Shown here piece after piece: positions 7,113 through 14,004 of a stretch of DNA of 14,004 nt. The notes under the pieces are model-generated. The model saw only the letters and a list, made by a program, of their open reading frames with translations. It was not told the origin of the DNA and searched no databases. The stretch is from Sphingobium sp. (GTDB taxonomy: Bacteria; Pseudomonadota; Alphaproteobacteria; Sphingomonadales; Sphingomonadaceae), in NCBI RefSeq assembly GCF_003248505.1, contig NZ_QFOA01000084.1, positions 1 through 14,004 of the forward strand, written 5' to 3'. How positions within the stretch are numbered: position 1 is the stretch's first letter; each line of letters begins with the position of its first letter. A program made the position numbers and the translations under genes.

Positions 7113-8354
7113 TCATCCGAACGATGGTTTCGTCCCTTGTGCCGCCAGGGCGCGGGTGCGTTCGAGCAGCAGGCAGCCCACCGCCTGGCCGAACGCAATC
7201 ATCGCGTCCTGCTGAGCGGTGACGGCTGCCATCCAGCGGTTGCCCAGTTCGGGGTTGCGGCGGATGAATTCGTCGGCCGCATCGGACGGCTCGCGTCCGG
7301 CACCGATCATCTCCTTGGCGATCTCGTTGAGCTGGGTGGAGGCGTTGCGTTCGTCCTCATTGGTCCATCCGGCGCTGCTGGTCGCGCGGGCGGTCGGGAT
7401 CATCGAGCCGTTGTTGAGAACGTCGCGCAGTACGTCACCGTTGCTGAGCGGCCATGTCGCGCTCTCCAGGCACTCGCGAAGCGCGCCCTCGACCCCGTCG
7501 CCGCTCTTGACCAGTTCCGTGACACGTTGGCGCAGCTTGGCCCAGCGACCGGCATCGGCCCGGTCAGGCGCTTCGCGATGGAGCGCGACGATTTCCGCGA
7601 GCAGCGCCGACAAGGCCGGATCGGTGTCGACCGCCTCGCGCACCTCGGCAGTCTGCAACAGGGCCACGATCATCTCGACCGGCAGGCCGGAGCAGTCTGC
7701 TCCCACCGGAACCGCATCGAGCCATTCCGCCACACAGGTGCTGCCCGCCGCCGCCGAACCGTAATAGGTCGCCAGCATGTCGGCGAGTTCGATCAGGCTC
7801 GCCGGAATGCCTGTCGCTGCTGCGGCATCGTCCGCCGACGCGCATTCCGTCGCGCATCCCAGCGGGCTTCCATTGGCGCCGTCCCATGTCGTGAAACCGG
7901 GCAGCGCCGTCTCTGCGGCGATGTGACGATGCAATCGCTCCAGACAAAGGGCTTTGACCGCCGGGTCGCCAAGAAAGGCGCTGGTTGGGATGGCTGGCAC
8001 GGCAGCGGAAGGCTGCTCTGACGGCGTGCGGTCGAGATGACCGTCCAGGAAACTGCTGAGTTTCGCCTTCGACTGAATCCCGGTCAGGCGGGCGATTTCC
8101 TGCCCATCGACAAACAGTGCCAGCATGGGAATGCCGCGCACGTCGAGGCGGTCGCGGGTCGCCTGATTTGCGTCGACATCCATCTTGGCGATGCTCACGA
8201 CGCCGTGATAATCCTGTGCCAGCCCGTCGAGCGTTGGGGCGAGCGCCTTGCAGGGGCCGCACCATGCGGCCCAGAAATCCACGAGCACCGGCTCTGTGCT
8301 TTTGCGGATATAATCGTCAAAATTGTCGTCCGTGACGGTGGTGATCCCCGACAT
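7113..8354 (-). CDS. Thioredoxin domain fused to a large uncharacterised C-terminal region
   Basis: A 413-aa protein in two parts. Residues 1-108 are a classical cytoplasmic thioredoxin: VDFWAAWCGPCK with the active pair at 32 and 35, the KMDVDAN block near 57-63 and the cis-proline in GIPML at about 76. No signal peptide precedes it, so disulfide reduction in the cytoplasm is the likely activity, with TrxB (2167-3171) as possible reductant. After a Pro/Ala linker (109-125), residues 126-413 are mostly helical in composition and contain GCATEC at 166-171 and WLDAVPVGADC at 211-221. This reminds me of a hypothetical-protein family with a GCAVGC-type motif followed by a PVG block, but I cannot name a domain. 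The last 70 residues look like a further helical unit. Five further cysteines lie at 137, 207, 221, 295 and 394. The start at 8354 has GGAG 6 nt upstream, 13 nt after the tldD stop. Function of the C-terminal part is unknown. Confidence 0.85.
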   Translation of the reverse strand: MSGITTVTDDNFDDYIRKSTEPVLVDFWAAWCGPCKALAPTLDGLAQDYHGVVSIAKMDVDANQATRDRLDVRGIPMLALFVDGQEIARLTGIQSKAKLSSFLDGHLDRTPSEQPSAAVPAIPTSAFLGDPAVKALCLERLHRHIAAETALPGFTTWDGANGSPLGCATECASADDAAAATGIPASLIELADMLATYYGSAAAGSTCVAEWLDAVPVGADCSGLPVEMIVALLQTAEVREAVDTDPALSALLAEIVALHREAPDRADAGRWAKLRQRVTELVKSGDGVEGALRECLESATWPLSNGDVLRDVLNNGSMIPTARATSSAGWTNEDERNASTQLNEIAKEMIGAGREPSDAADEFIRRNPELGNRWMAAVTAQQDAMIAFGQAVGCLLLERTRALAAQGTKPSFG

Positions 8355-8367
8355 AACTAACTCCATG

Positions 8368-9837
8368 TTAAGCTGAACCGCCGACAACCATCTCGTCGAT
8401 GCGAACGGTGGGTTGGCCGACGCCGACGAACACGCTCTGTCCCTGTTTCCCGCAGACGGCTTCGCCGTCGTCGAGCGCCAGGTCGTTGCCGATCATCGAA
8501 ATATGTTTGAGCGCTTCGTGGCCGACGCCGATCAGCGTCGCCCCGCGAATGGGCGCGGTGATCTTTCCGTTCTCGATCAGATAGGCTTCGGTCGCGGAGA
8601 AGTTGAAGCGCCCGCTGGTGATATCAACGGTGCCGCCGCCAAATTCGGCCGCGTATATTCCGTTCTGCACCGAGGCGACAATTTCCGCCGGATCCTGCTC
8701 ACCGGCTTCCAGAAACGTGTTGGTCATGCGCGGCATGGGCATGTGGGCATAGGATTCGCGCCGCGAATTGCCGGTCGAGCGGCTGTTCGTGAAGCGCGCA
8801 TTCATCCGATCCTGCATCAGGCCGGTGAGTTTGCCCTTCTCGATCAGCACGGTCCGTTCACCTGGCGTGCCTTCGTCATCGACGTGAAGCGAACCGGCAA
8901 GGCGGGGCAAGGTGGCGTCATCGACCACGGTGACCCCCTTCGCCGCGATCATCTCCCCCATATATTCCGCGAACACCGACGAGCGCGTGCGGTGCGCGTC
9001 GCCTTCAAGCCCATGTCCGACCGCTTCGTGCAGCAGGATGCCCGGGAAGCCGGGGCCGAGCACGACCGGCATAACCCCGGCGGGGGCTGGCCTGGCGTCC
9101 AGGTTGACCAGCGCAGTACGGGTCGATCGGGCGATCAGCCGGTCGATGGCGGCCTCTGTCAAACCATCGAAGCCGTAGCGGCCACCAACGCCGGCAGAGC
9201 CCGTGGAGAAGCCGCCGTTCTGCTCGGCCACGATCCTCAGGTTCATGCGGATCATGGGCCGGACATCGGCGGCCAGCGTGCCGTCGCTCGCTGCGACCAG
9301 AATGACGGTTTCCGTGACTTCCAGCCGTGCGGTGACGCGCCTGATCCGGGGATCGACCGCGCGAGCGCGGCGATCCAGGTCGCGCAGCAGCGCTATCTTG
9401 CCCTCTGCATCGCGTGCGCCCAGAATATCCTGCCGCGTGTAAAGGTCCAGGCCTGGCGGGTTTTCCCGCATCCCCGGCACGCCGTGGGTGCGGGCGGCGT
9501 CTGTCCCGCGCAACTGCATCTCGCGGGCGCTTTGCACCGTAGCCTTGAGCGCGCGCGCCGAAAGGTCGCTGGAATAGGCAAGGGCAGACCGGTCACCGGC
9601 GACCGTCCGCACGCCCACCCCTTGCGACACGGAATAGTCGCCGCTCGTCACGCACTGGTCTTCCAGACGCCAGGATTCGCGGGTGGTGGTCTCGAAATAG
9701 AGATCGGCAAAATCCGTCCCGCCGCCGTGCAGGCCGGCCAGCGTGGTATCGAGATGCGCTGTGTCGAGATCGTTTGGTTCGAGCAACCGCCCGGTGGCGA
9801 TGGCAAGGCGCTGCTGCGCCGGAGAAGCAACTGTCAT
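8368..9837 (-). CDS. tldD: TldD-like zinc metalloprotease subunit
   Basis: Catalytic subunit of the TldD/TldE heterodimeric protease, which threads unfolded peptides into a chamber and degrades them, and which in E. coli trims the leader from microcin B17 and degrades CcdA. The 489-aa protein matches family length. It has LLHEAVGHGLEGD with the HExxxH zinc motif at residues 270-275 and the third ligand cysteine in VCGKQGQSV at about 462, both as in E. coli TldD. The ending VGVGQPTVRIDEMVVGGSA is also typical. The ATG at 9837 overlaps the tldE stop as ATGA, with GAGGA about 10 nt upstream, so the two subunits are probably made in a coupled way. The thioredoxin-fusion gene follows within 13 nt. 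Confidence 0.95.
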   Translation of the reverse strand: MTVASPAQQRLAIATGRLLEPNDLDTAHLDTTLAGLHGGGTDFADLYFETTTRESWRLEDQCVTSGDYSVSQGVGVRTVAGDRSALAYSSDLSARALKATVQSAREMQLRGTDAARTHGVPGMRENPPGLDLYTRQDILGARDAEGKIALLRDLDRRARAVDPRIRRVTARLEVTETVILVAASDGTLAADVRPMIRMNLRIVAEQNGGFSTGSAGVGGRYGFDGLTEAAIDRLIARSTRTALVNLDARPAPAGVMPVVLGPGFPGILLHEAVGHGLEGDAHRTRSSVFAEYMGEMIAAKGVTVVDDATLPRLAGSLHVDDEGTPGERTVLIEKGKLTGLMQDRMNARFTNSRSTGNSRRESYAHMPMPRMTNTFLEAGEQDPAEIVASVQNGIYAAEFGGGTVDITSGRFNFSATEAYLIENGKITAPIRGATLIGVGHEALKHISMIGNDLALDDGEAVCGKQGQSVFVGVGQPTVRIDEMVVGGSA

Positions 9838-11210
9838 CGACCCGCAATCCTCATATTGTCAATCAGAATGGAACCGGTGCGGACCGAACCCTGGCGTAGC
9901 TGATCCGCCCCCACCGCCACGATGCCCTCGAACATGGCGGGCAGGTCGCCGGCCACGGTCATGTCCTGCACCGGATGCACCACCTCGCCATTTTCGATCC
10001 AGAACCCTTCGACCGCCTTGGAATAGGCGCCGGTCGCAGGATTGACTCCGCCGCCGAGGAACTGTGTGATCCACAGGCCCCGGTCCAACTTCCGCAGCAT
10101 GGCGGGCAGGTCGTCGCCGGGGTCGGTCAGACTGCTGGTGAGGGTCAGGTTGCCCGGGCCGTCCGCGCTTCCGGATGGCTGCATCCCCAGCTTGCGGGCG
10201 GTGCGGACATCGAGGAAATAGCCTTCGATCGTGCCGGAGCGCACGATATGGCGTCGCGATCCGGCAATACCTTCGCTATCCCAAGCGAAGCTGGACATGC
10301 CGAACGGCTCGAACGGGTCTTCGAGGAGGTCTATATGCGCGGCCAGGCGCCGTGTGCCGAGCGCACCGACCATGAATGTCGACCGTTGCTGTTGCGCGGC
10401 CCCGGTCAGGCCGCCAACCAGATCGAACACAAGAGACGCTGCCATTCTGGCGTCCAGCAGCACCGGTGTGGTCTGCGTCGGCACCGAGCGGCCACCGAGC
10501 TTGGCAACGGTGCGGTCGACCGCTTCGCGGGCGATAGTCTCGCTATCGGGCAGGCTGTCTTCGCGCCGTTCCGACGCCTGCCACCAGTCCCGGACCATGG
10601 CGCCGTCTCGATCGGCAATCGCGACACATGCGCGCGACTGGATGGAAGCGCTGGCGGCGCGGGCAAAGCCGGCGCTGGTTGCGCGCGCCCAGCGCAAGTC
10701 ATGGCTGCTCGCGGTCGCCTCGCTGACGCGGACGCGGATGCCCGGCGCCACCTGCCTGTTCAGCGCGGCGGCTTCGATCTCGAGGGCCAGGGTAATCAGT
10801 TCGTCGGCGGAGCGATCCGATGGCGCGAATGCCGCCACGTCGGGGCCGGTCCGCGCGAGCCATCGGGCATCGGCAAGTCCGCTGTCGGCGTCCGGTTCGA
10901 CCTTTGAGGCGATGGTGCACGCGTGCCGGACGGCGCGGTCCACCGATGCCTCGTCGATCGCTTCGGTACTGGCCTGTCCGGACCGACCATTGTCGAACAC
11001 GGTTATCGTCAGGGACTGCCCGCCATCGCGCACCGAGGAGGAGGGAGCGCCATCGCTGACGGTGATCGTGATGCCGGAACTTTCGTTCGCCAGGGCTGAA
11101 GCCCCTGAGGCGCCCAACGCCACGGCGCGGGCGACGGCCTGCTCCGCGACCTTGAGAAGCGCGTCCTCCGAATGAAGCAGATAGCCGTCGGATATTTGAC
11201 GGGGGGGCAT
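9834..11210 (-). CDS. pmbA: TldE/PmbA-like protease subunit
   Basis: Partner subunit of TldD, 458 aa from the chosen start, close to E. coli PmbA (450 aa). As in the family it lacks the HExxxH metal site and contributes to the closed chamber of the heterodimer. Family blocks are visible in the C-terminal half: FLGGGVNPATGAYSKAVEGFWIENGE at about 384-409, VHPVQDMTVAGDLPAMF, and a terminal IDNMRIAG. The start at 11210 (MPPRQISDGY) has AAGGGA about 9 nt upstream. An earlier in-frame ATG at 11267 would add 19 residues, has no good ribosome site and sits inside a predicted hairpin. The gene follows the receptor after 84 nt and overlaps tldD by 4 nt. Confidence 0.92.
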   Translation of the reverse strand: MPPRQISDGYLLHSEDALLKVAEQAVARAVALGASGASALANESSGITITVSDGAPSSSVRDGGQSLTITVFDNGRSGQASTEAIDEASVDRAVRHACTIASKVEPDADSGLADARWLARTGPDVAAFAPSDRSADELITLALEIEAAALNRQVAPGIRVRVSEATASSHDLRWARATSAGFARAASASIQSRACVAIADRDGAMVRDWWQASERREDSLPDSETIAREAVDRTVAKLGGRSVPTQTTPVLLDARMAASLVFDLVGGLTGAAQQQRSTFMVGALGTRRLAAHIDLLEDPFEPFGMSSFAWDSEGIAGSRRHIVRSGTIEGYFLDVRTARKLGMQPSGSADGPGNLTLTSSLTDPGDDLPAMLRKLDRGLWITQFLGGGVNPATGAYSKAVEGFWIENGEVVHPVQDMTVAGDLPAMFEGIVAVGADQLRQGSVRTGSILIDNMRIAGR

Positions 11211-11244
11211 GTAGTGTGTCCCTTCATATGGTGCGTGATGGTGT

Positions 11245-11280
11245 CCCGGCAGGCCTGGAATATGCATCCGGCCCGCCGGG
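11245..11280. repeat. Intercistronic hairpin between receptor and tldE-like gene
   Basis: CCCGGC (11245-11250) pairs with GCCGGG (11275-11280); GGCC (11252-11255) pairs with GGCC (11270-11273), and GGA with TCC inside, with an A/C mismatch and one bulge. The stem begins 15 nt after the receptor stop codon and ends 35 nt before the tldE-like start. No T-run follows, so it probably protects the 3' end of the receptor mRNA or lowers read-through, allowing unequal expression of receptor and protease. Confidence 0.5.
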
Positions 11281-11294
11281 TTATCCGGTCATGT

Positions 11295-13673
11295 TTAGAA
11301 AAAGCGGTAGCTGAGCGTGGCCGTGATCGTCCGTCCGTCGGCGATCGGCACGAAGAGCGGGTTCGAGGTGGCCTGATAAAGCCGCTTGTCGAGCAGGTTC
11401 TTGACGCCGATGTTCAACCGGGCGCCGCCCTTCTTGAAATAGACGTTGCCATCGACCTGCGATCCGCCCGGGATGCGGTAGCCTGGCAGGCCGACCTGGG
11501 CATAGGTTCTGGAATACCCCGACAGTCCGATCGCACCGCCAACGAAGGCGTTTTGCGGGTCATATGACAGGAACGCGTTATATTTATGGGCCGGCTGCCC
11601 CGGGATGTAGACGCTGCCCGCGGCGGCCGCAGCGGACGCGTTGGCATAGTCATATTTGGTGTAGCTGTAGGTCAGGTTGGCGTTGAGGCCGCGAAGGAGT
11701 TGCCCGGTCAGGGTGCCATCGATACCCCGCGCTCGCCGACCACCTATGATGGAAATGGCATATCCCGGATGGGCGGGATCGGGGATGAGCAGGTTGTTCT
11801 GCCGGGTGTCGAACAGGCTGACCACCAACGACGCACGTTTGTCGAAAAGGTCGGCCTTAACGCCGATTTCCTTGTTGGTGGACCGGATGTCGGGCAGTTT
11901 CTCGCCTGTGAACGACACTTCGGTCGTGGGAATATAGCCTTTGCTATAGTTGCCGAAGACCGAGACAGAGGGCGACAGGTCCACGACCAGGCCGAATGCC
12001 GGCACAGTGCTGACGGCCTTGGCCGGTTCGGTGTCTCCAAAGCCGTCCAGAAAGGCTGTCGAAACGAACCAGGTCCGGCGGATACCCAAACTCAGATGGA
12101 CAGGGCCATATTCGAGCAGTTCCTGCGCATAGACGGCGTTTTCCCGGAAGCCTATGATGTAGGAGGGGTTAGGCAGCACCGGCTCCGGTTCCGCGATCGT
12201 GGCGGTCGGATCGAGAAAATCGACTTCCACCATGGTTGACGGCGCATCGAAATGCCGGATGTTCGTCCGGGTGTAGTTATAGCCCGTGACAAGCGTATGC
12301 TTGATGCCGAAGGTCGAGAATTGGAAACGGCCGTAGCCGTCAACGGAATCGCCGCGCGTCTTGTCCAGGGCATGACTGTTGAACGCCAGCAACTTGCCAT
12401 AATCCAGGGTGTCGATCACGTTGATCGGTATTTGATCGACGGTCTGCGTATAATGTTCACCGCGGGCGACCAGGTCGAGCCAAGGTGTCACGGCCTGCGT
12501 GAAATCACCATATAGACGCGTGCTGTTCGCTGAAATGCTGGCGCTTTTGCGTCCCACTACATAACGATCTCGCGAGATCAGGCCGCCAACGGGCGTCGCA
12601 CTGTCAGGCACTGTGTTGATGATCGTCCAGAACGGGATGGCTTCACGCTGTTCGGACGTGGTGAGACCGATGGTGAAATCGCTCCCGCTCTTCTTGTAGC
12701 GCAGCGAGGGCGAAAGAAACTTTTCCTTCCGGCCGATGCTGCCGCCGTAGCTGCGGTCGGCGCCCTGAACCTCCGCCACGATCCGCGCGCTCAGCACCTT
12801 GCTCGGCACAAGCGCGTTGGAGGCGTCGATCGTGCCCTTAAAGCTGTCGCGGCTTTGATATTCGCCTGAAAGCACCAGCAAGGGATCGGCCGTCGGCTTC
12901 TTGGTCACGACATTGATCGTGCCGCCGATGTTGCTTTGCCCGGCCAGGATGGCGGCAGGGCCTTTGAGCACCTCGATACGCTCGATATTCGCCGTGGGTT
13001 CAATGCCCGCAGAGGGGTTCCCGCCGCTGGCGGTCGGGCCTGTGCCGTTGCGCAAAGGCGTCACTTCAAATCCACGCACGGTGGCGCTTGTGAGGCCGGT
13101 CCCGTTATTGGCGAAGGACGCGACACCTGCGACGTTTCGCAACGCTTCGGTCACGCTCTGCGCCTGCTGGTCGCGCATCAGCTTGTCCGAGACGACGGCC
13201 GTATTCTGGGGCAAGCTGCGCAAGGTGCCGCCCGACCGGTCGGAAGTCGTTGTCTTGTTGACGCGATAATTCGTTTCCGCCTCGTCGCGCTGGGCGGTGA
13301 CGATGATATCGCTGGGGCCTGCGGCGATCGGCTGAAAGATGACGAAACTGCCATCATCCTCGACCCTTATCGCAAGGTCGTGCCCACGCACGGCCTCCAG
13401 GATGGCGGCGCGCAACGAATGCGCTTTCTTCACGCCGGGCGACATCATGCCCTTCACCGCGTCCGGGTCGTAGGTCACGCTGTGACCCGATGCCTCGCCA
13501 ATGCGCCTGAGCGTTTCTGCCAGATCACCTGGCGGAACGGATATGGGGGAATCCTCTCTGCTCGCGACCTGCTGCGCGGCGGCAACAGCGGGAATTGAAA
13601 GCGCGACAGGTGCAAGCACCCCTTGTAATGCTGCCAACAACGCCATATTTTTCTTGTGAAGACGGTGCTCCAT
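11295..13673 (-). CDS. TonB-dependent siderophore-type receptor with N-terminal STN signalling domain
   Basis: Outer-membrane receptor of 792 aa. Residues 1-34 are a signal peptide (basic HRLHKK, hydrophobic core, AVAAAQQ cleavage region). Residues about 43-115 form an STN domain (ISVPPGDLAETLRRIGEASG, then SLRAAILEAVRGHDLAIRVE). A TonB box candidate DIIVTAQ is at 122-128. The plug runs from about 140 to 258 with ALRNVAGVASF, VRGFEV, IERIEVLKGPAAILAG and GGTINVVTKKP. A beta-barrel follows, with a final YRFF, Phe being the usual last residue. The plug motifs are those of the siderophore receptor subfamily (FecA, FpvA, FhuE). STN domains normally talk to a FecR-type anti-sigma factor, but no sigma/anti-sigma pair is in the window. 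The start at 13673 is preceded by GGGAGG 11 nt upstream. Its place ahead of tldE-tldD suggests a peptide or peptide-metal ligand; the ligand cannot be read from sequence. Confidence 0.93.
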   Translation of the reverse strand: MEHRLHKKNMALLAALQGVLAPVALSIPAVAAAQQVASREDSPISVPPGDLAETLRRIGEASGHSVTYDPDAVKGMMSPGVKKAHSLRAAILEAVRGHDLAIRVEDDGSFVIFQPIAAGPSDIIVTAQRDEAETNYRVNKTTTSDRSGGTLRSLPQNTAVVSDKLMRDQQAQSVTEALRNVAGVASFANNGTGLTSATVRGFEVTPLRNGTGPTASGGNPSAGIEPTANIERIEVLKGPAAILAGQSNIGGTINVVTKKPTADPLLVLSGEYQSRDSFKGTIDASNALVPSKVLSARIVAEVQGADRSYGGSIGRKEKFLSPSLRYKKSGSDFTIGLTTSEQREAIPFWTIINTVPDSATPVGGLISRDRYVVGRKSASISANSTRLYGDFTQAVTPWLDLVARGEHYTQTVDQIPINVIDTLDYGKLLAFNSHALDKTRGDSVDGYGRFQFSTFGIKHTLVTGYNYTRTNIRHFDAPSTMVEVDFLDPTATIAEPEPVLPNPSYIIGFRENAVYAQELLEYGPVHLSLGIRRTWFVSTAFLDGFGDTEPAKAVSTVPAFGLVVDLSPSVSVFGNYSKGYIPTTEVSFTGEKLPDIRSTNKEIGVKADLFDKRASLVVSLFDTRQNNLLIPDPAHPGYAISIIGGRRARGIDGTLTGQLLRGLNANLTYSYTKYDYANASAAAAAGSVYIPGQPAHKYNAFLSYDPQNAFVGGAIGLSGYSRTYAQVGLPGYRIPGGSQVDGNVYFKKGGARLNIGVKNLLDKRLYQATSNPLFVPIADGRTITATLSYRFF

Positions 13674-13896
13674 AACGGTAAATGCCTCCCTTCGCTACAG
13701 CATTGCCAACTAATGCTGGCAATGAGTTGCCTCCTGGAACTTTAGGGATATGTCCCAATTATTTTTTGTTCGGCTTAGCGGGATAGCGATTGAGCGAGAC
13801 GATTTACTATTCATCTGTCCATTCGACATCTTGCTTGGCTGAAAGCACATTCGGCGCTTTTTGCCCCCTTGATGCAAATGACTTGTTATGATCGCA
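13674..13896 (-). promoter_or_regulatory. Leader and promoter region of the TonB receptor gene
   Basis: No gene is supported here. Reading toward the receptor on the minus strand, the region holds an AT-rich stretch near 13755-13770 that may contain the promoter, the imperfect palindrome GGGATATGTCCC at 13745-13756, a perfect AGGAGG at 13735-13730, two overlapping inverted repeats at 13698-13724 and the receptor's GGGAGG at 13690-13685. The two hairpins share bases and cannot form together. I could not define -35/-10 boxes or a convincing Fur box. Confidence 0.5.
13698..13724 (-). repeat. Overlapping, mutually exclusive inverted repeats in the receptor leader
   Basis: CATTGCCA (13701-13708) pairs with TGGCAATG (13717-13724), 8-bp arms with an 8-nt loop. 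CAGCATT (13698-13704) pairs with AATGCTG (13712-13718), 7-bp arms with a 7-nt loop. The arms share bases, so only one hairpin can exist at a time. They lie between two Shine-Dalgarno sequences, 25-51 nt before the receptor ATG. Confidence 0.55.
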
Positions 13897-13904
13897 TCAT
13901 TTGC
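13874..13904. repeat. Inverted repeat GCAAATGA...TCATTTGC upstream of the receptor
   Basis: Perfect 8-bp arms at 13874-13881 and 13897-13904 with a 15-nt spacer, about 200 bp upstream of the receptor start. The right arm contains the stop codon of the partial frame at the window edge. It could be an operator for the receptor operon or a weak 3' hairpin for the upstream gene; no T-run follows on the minus strand. Confidence 0.45.
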
Positions 13905-14004
13905 GCGGCAAATGGCTGAAGGTTCCGGCGTTGGAAACGTCGTCCACCAACTCCACCTGCTTGATAAGCCAGCGGATAGCCGGTTCGCTCGCGCGGTTGG
14001 CAGC
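13897..14004 (-). CDS. Partial C-terminal end of an unidentified protein
   Basis: A minus-strand frame enters at the window edge and ends at TGA (13899-13897), giving 35 residues beginning AANRASEPAIRWLIKQVE. The residues look protein-like (amphipathic RWLIKQVELVDDV). The EPAIRWL segment faintly recalls the end of some LysR-type regulators that carry DPANRWLR, but this is too short to identify. Other frames are also open here, so coding status is not certain. If real, it is co-directional with the receptor and about 223 bp upstream of it. Confidence 0.4.
   Translation of the reverse strand, partial: AANRASEPAIRWLIKQVELVDDVSNAGTFSHLPRK

Noticed and set aside
8413..9903. Long plus-strand open frame (496 codons) opposite tldD
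   Set aside because: It is antisense to a gene with clear zinc-site motifs and its translation resembles no family. Such frames are common opposite GC-rich genes. The same holds for the plus-strand frames at 322-1176, 2158-3189, 3237-4346, 5177-6508 and 9975-10907.
13525..13722. Possible small Cys-containing peptide gene (TTG start after AGGAGG)
   Set aside because: Not listed as a gene because most of it overlaps the receptor's signal-peptide region in another frame and it resembles nothing known. It is kept only as part of the leader finding.
4515..13916. Shared 10-mer GGCAAATGGC at 4515-4524 and 13907-13916
   Set aside because: Both copies lie near regulatory regions, but many shared 10-mers are expected by chance in 14 kb, so this alone is no evidence for a common operator.

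Overview
The window is GC-rich DNA with densely packed, overlapping genes. Protein features point to an alphaproteobacterium, most likely of the Sphingomonadales: an STN-type TonB-dependent receptor ending in Phe, a PrlC-type oligopeptidase, and a Lrp/AsnC regulator of the DecR kind. The taxonomic call is inference; there is no rRNA or marker gene here. Eight complete genes fill almost all of the window, plus a probable gene tail at the right edge. I see no tRNA, rRNA, insertion sequence, CRISPR array or prophage gene.

Layout, read in the direction of transcription. Right block (minus strand, 13673 down to 5201): an STN-containing TonB-dependent outer-membrane receptor, then a TldE/PmbA-like protein and TldD (ATGA overlap), then a thioredoxin domain joined to a large uncharacterised C-terminal region, then a one-chain SbmA/BacA/YddA-type ABC transporter. 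Spacing between these genes runs from a 4-nt overlap to 94 nt, so they look like one operon. A 10-bp stem-loop at 5136-5172 separates this block from the convergent regulator. Left block: a DecR-like Lrp/AsnC regulator (plus strand, 4550-5023) diverges from a second minus-strand operon. That operon holds a PLP enzyme of the Cds1 cysteine desulfhydrase-like branch, thioredoxin reductase (TTG start overlapping the preceding stop) and the M3 oligopeptidase PrlC.

Taken together, the window reads as a possible peptide uptake and breakdown pathway. A TonB receptor would pass the outer membrane, a SbmA-like ABC protein could pass the inner membrane, thioredoxin and TrxB would reduce disulfides, and TldD/TldE and PrlC would cut the peptide. 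A cysteine-handling PLP enzyme under a cysteine-type regulator would deal with the released cysteine. Each family assignment rests on visible motifs; the joint pathway and its substrate (RiPP-like, cysteine-containing, or a metal-binding peptide) are inference. The most unusual parts are the thioredoxin fusion, the helically phased TGC repeats in the divergent promoter region, and the leader of the receptor gene with competing hairpins and two Shine-Dalgarno sequences.
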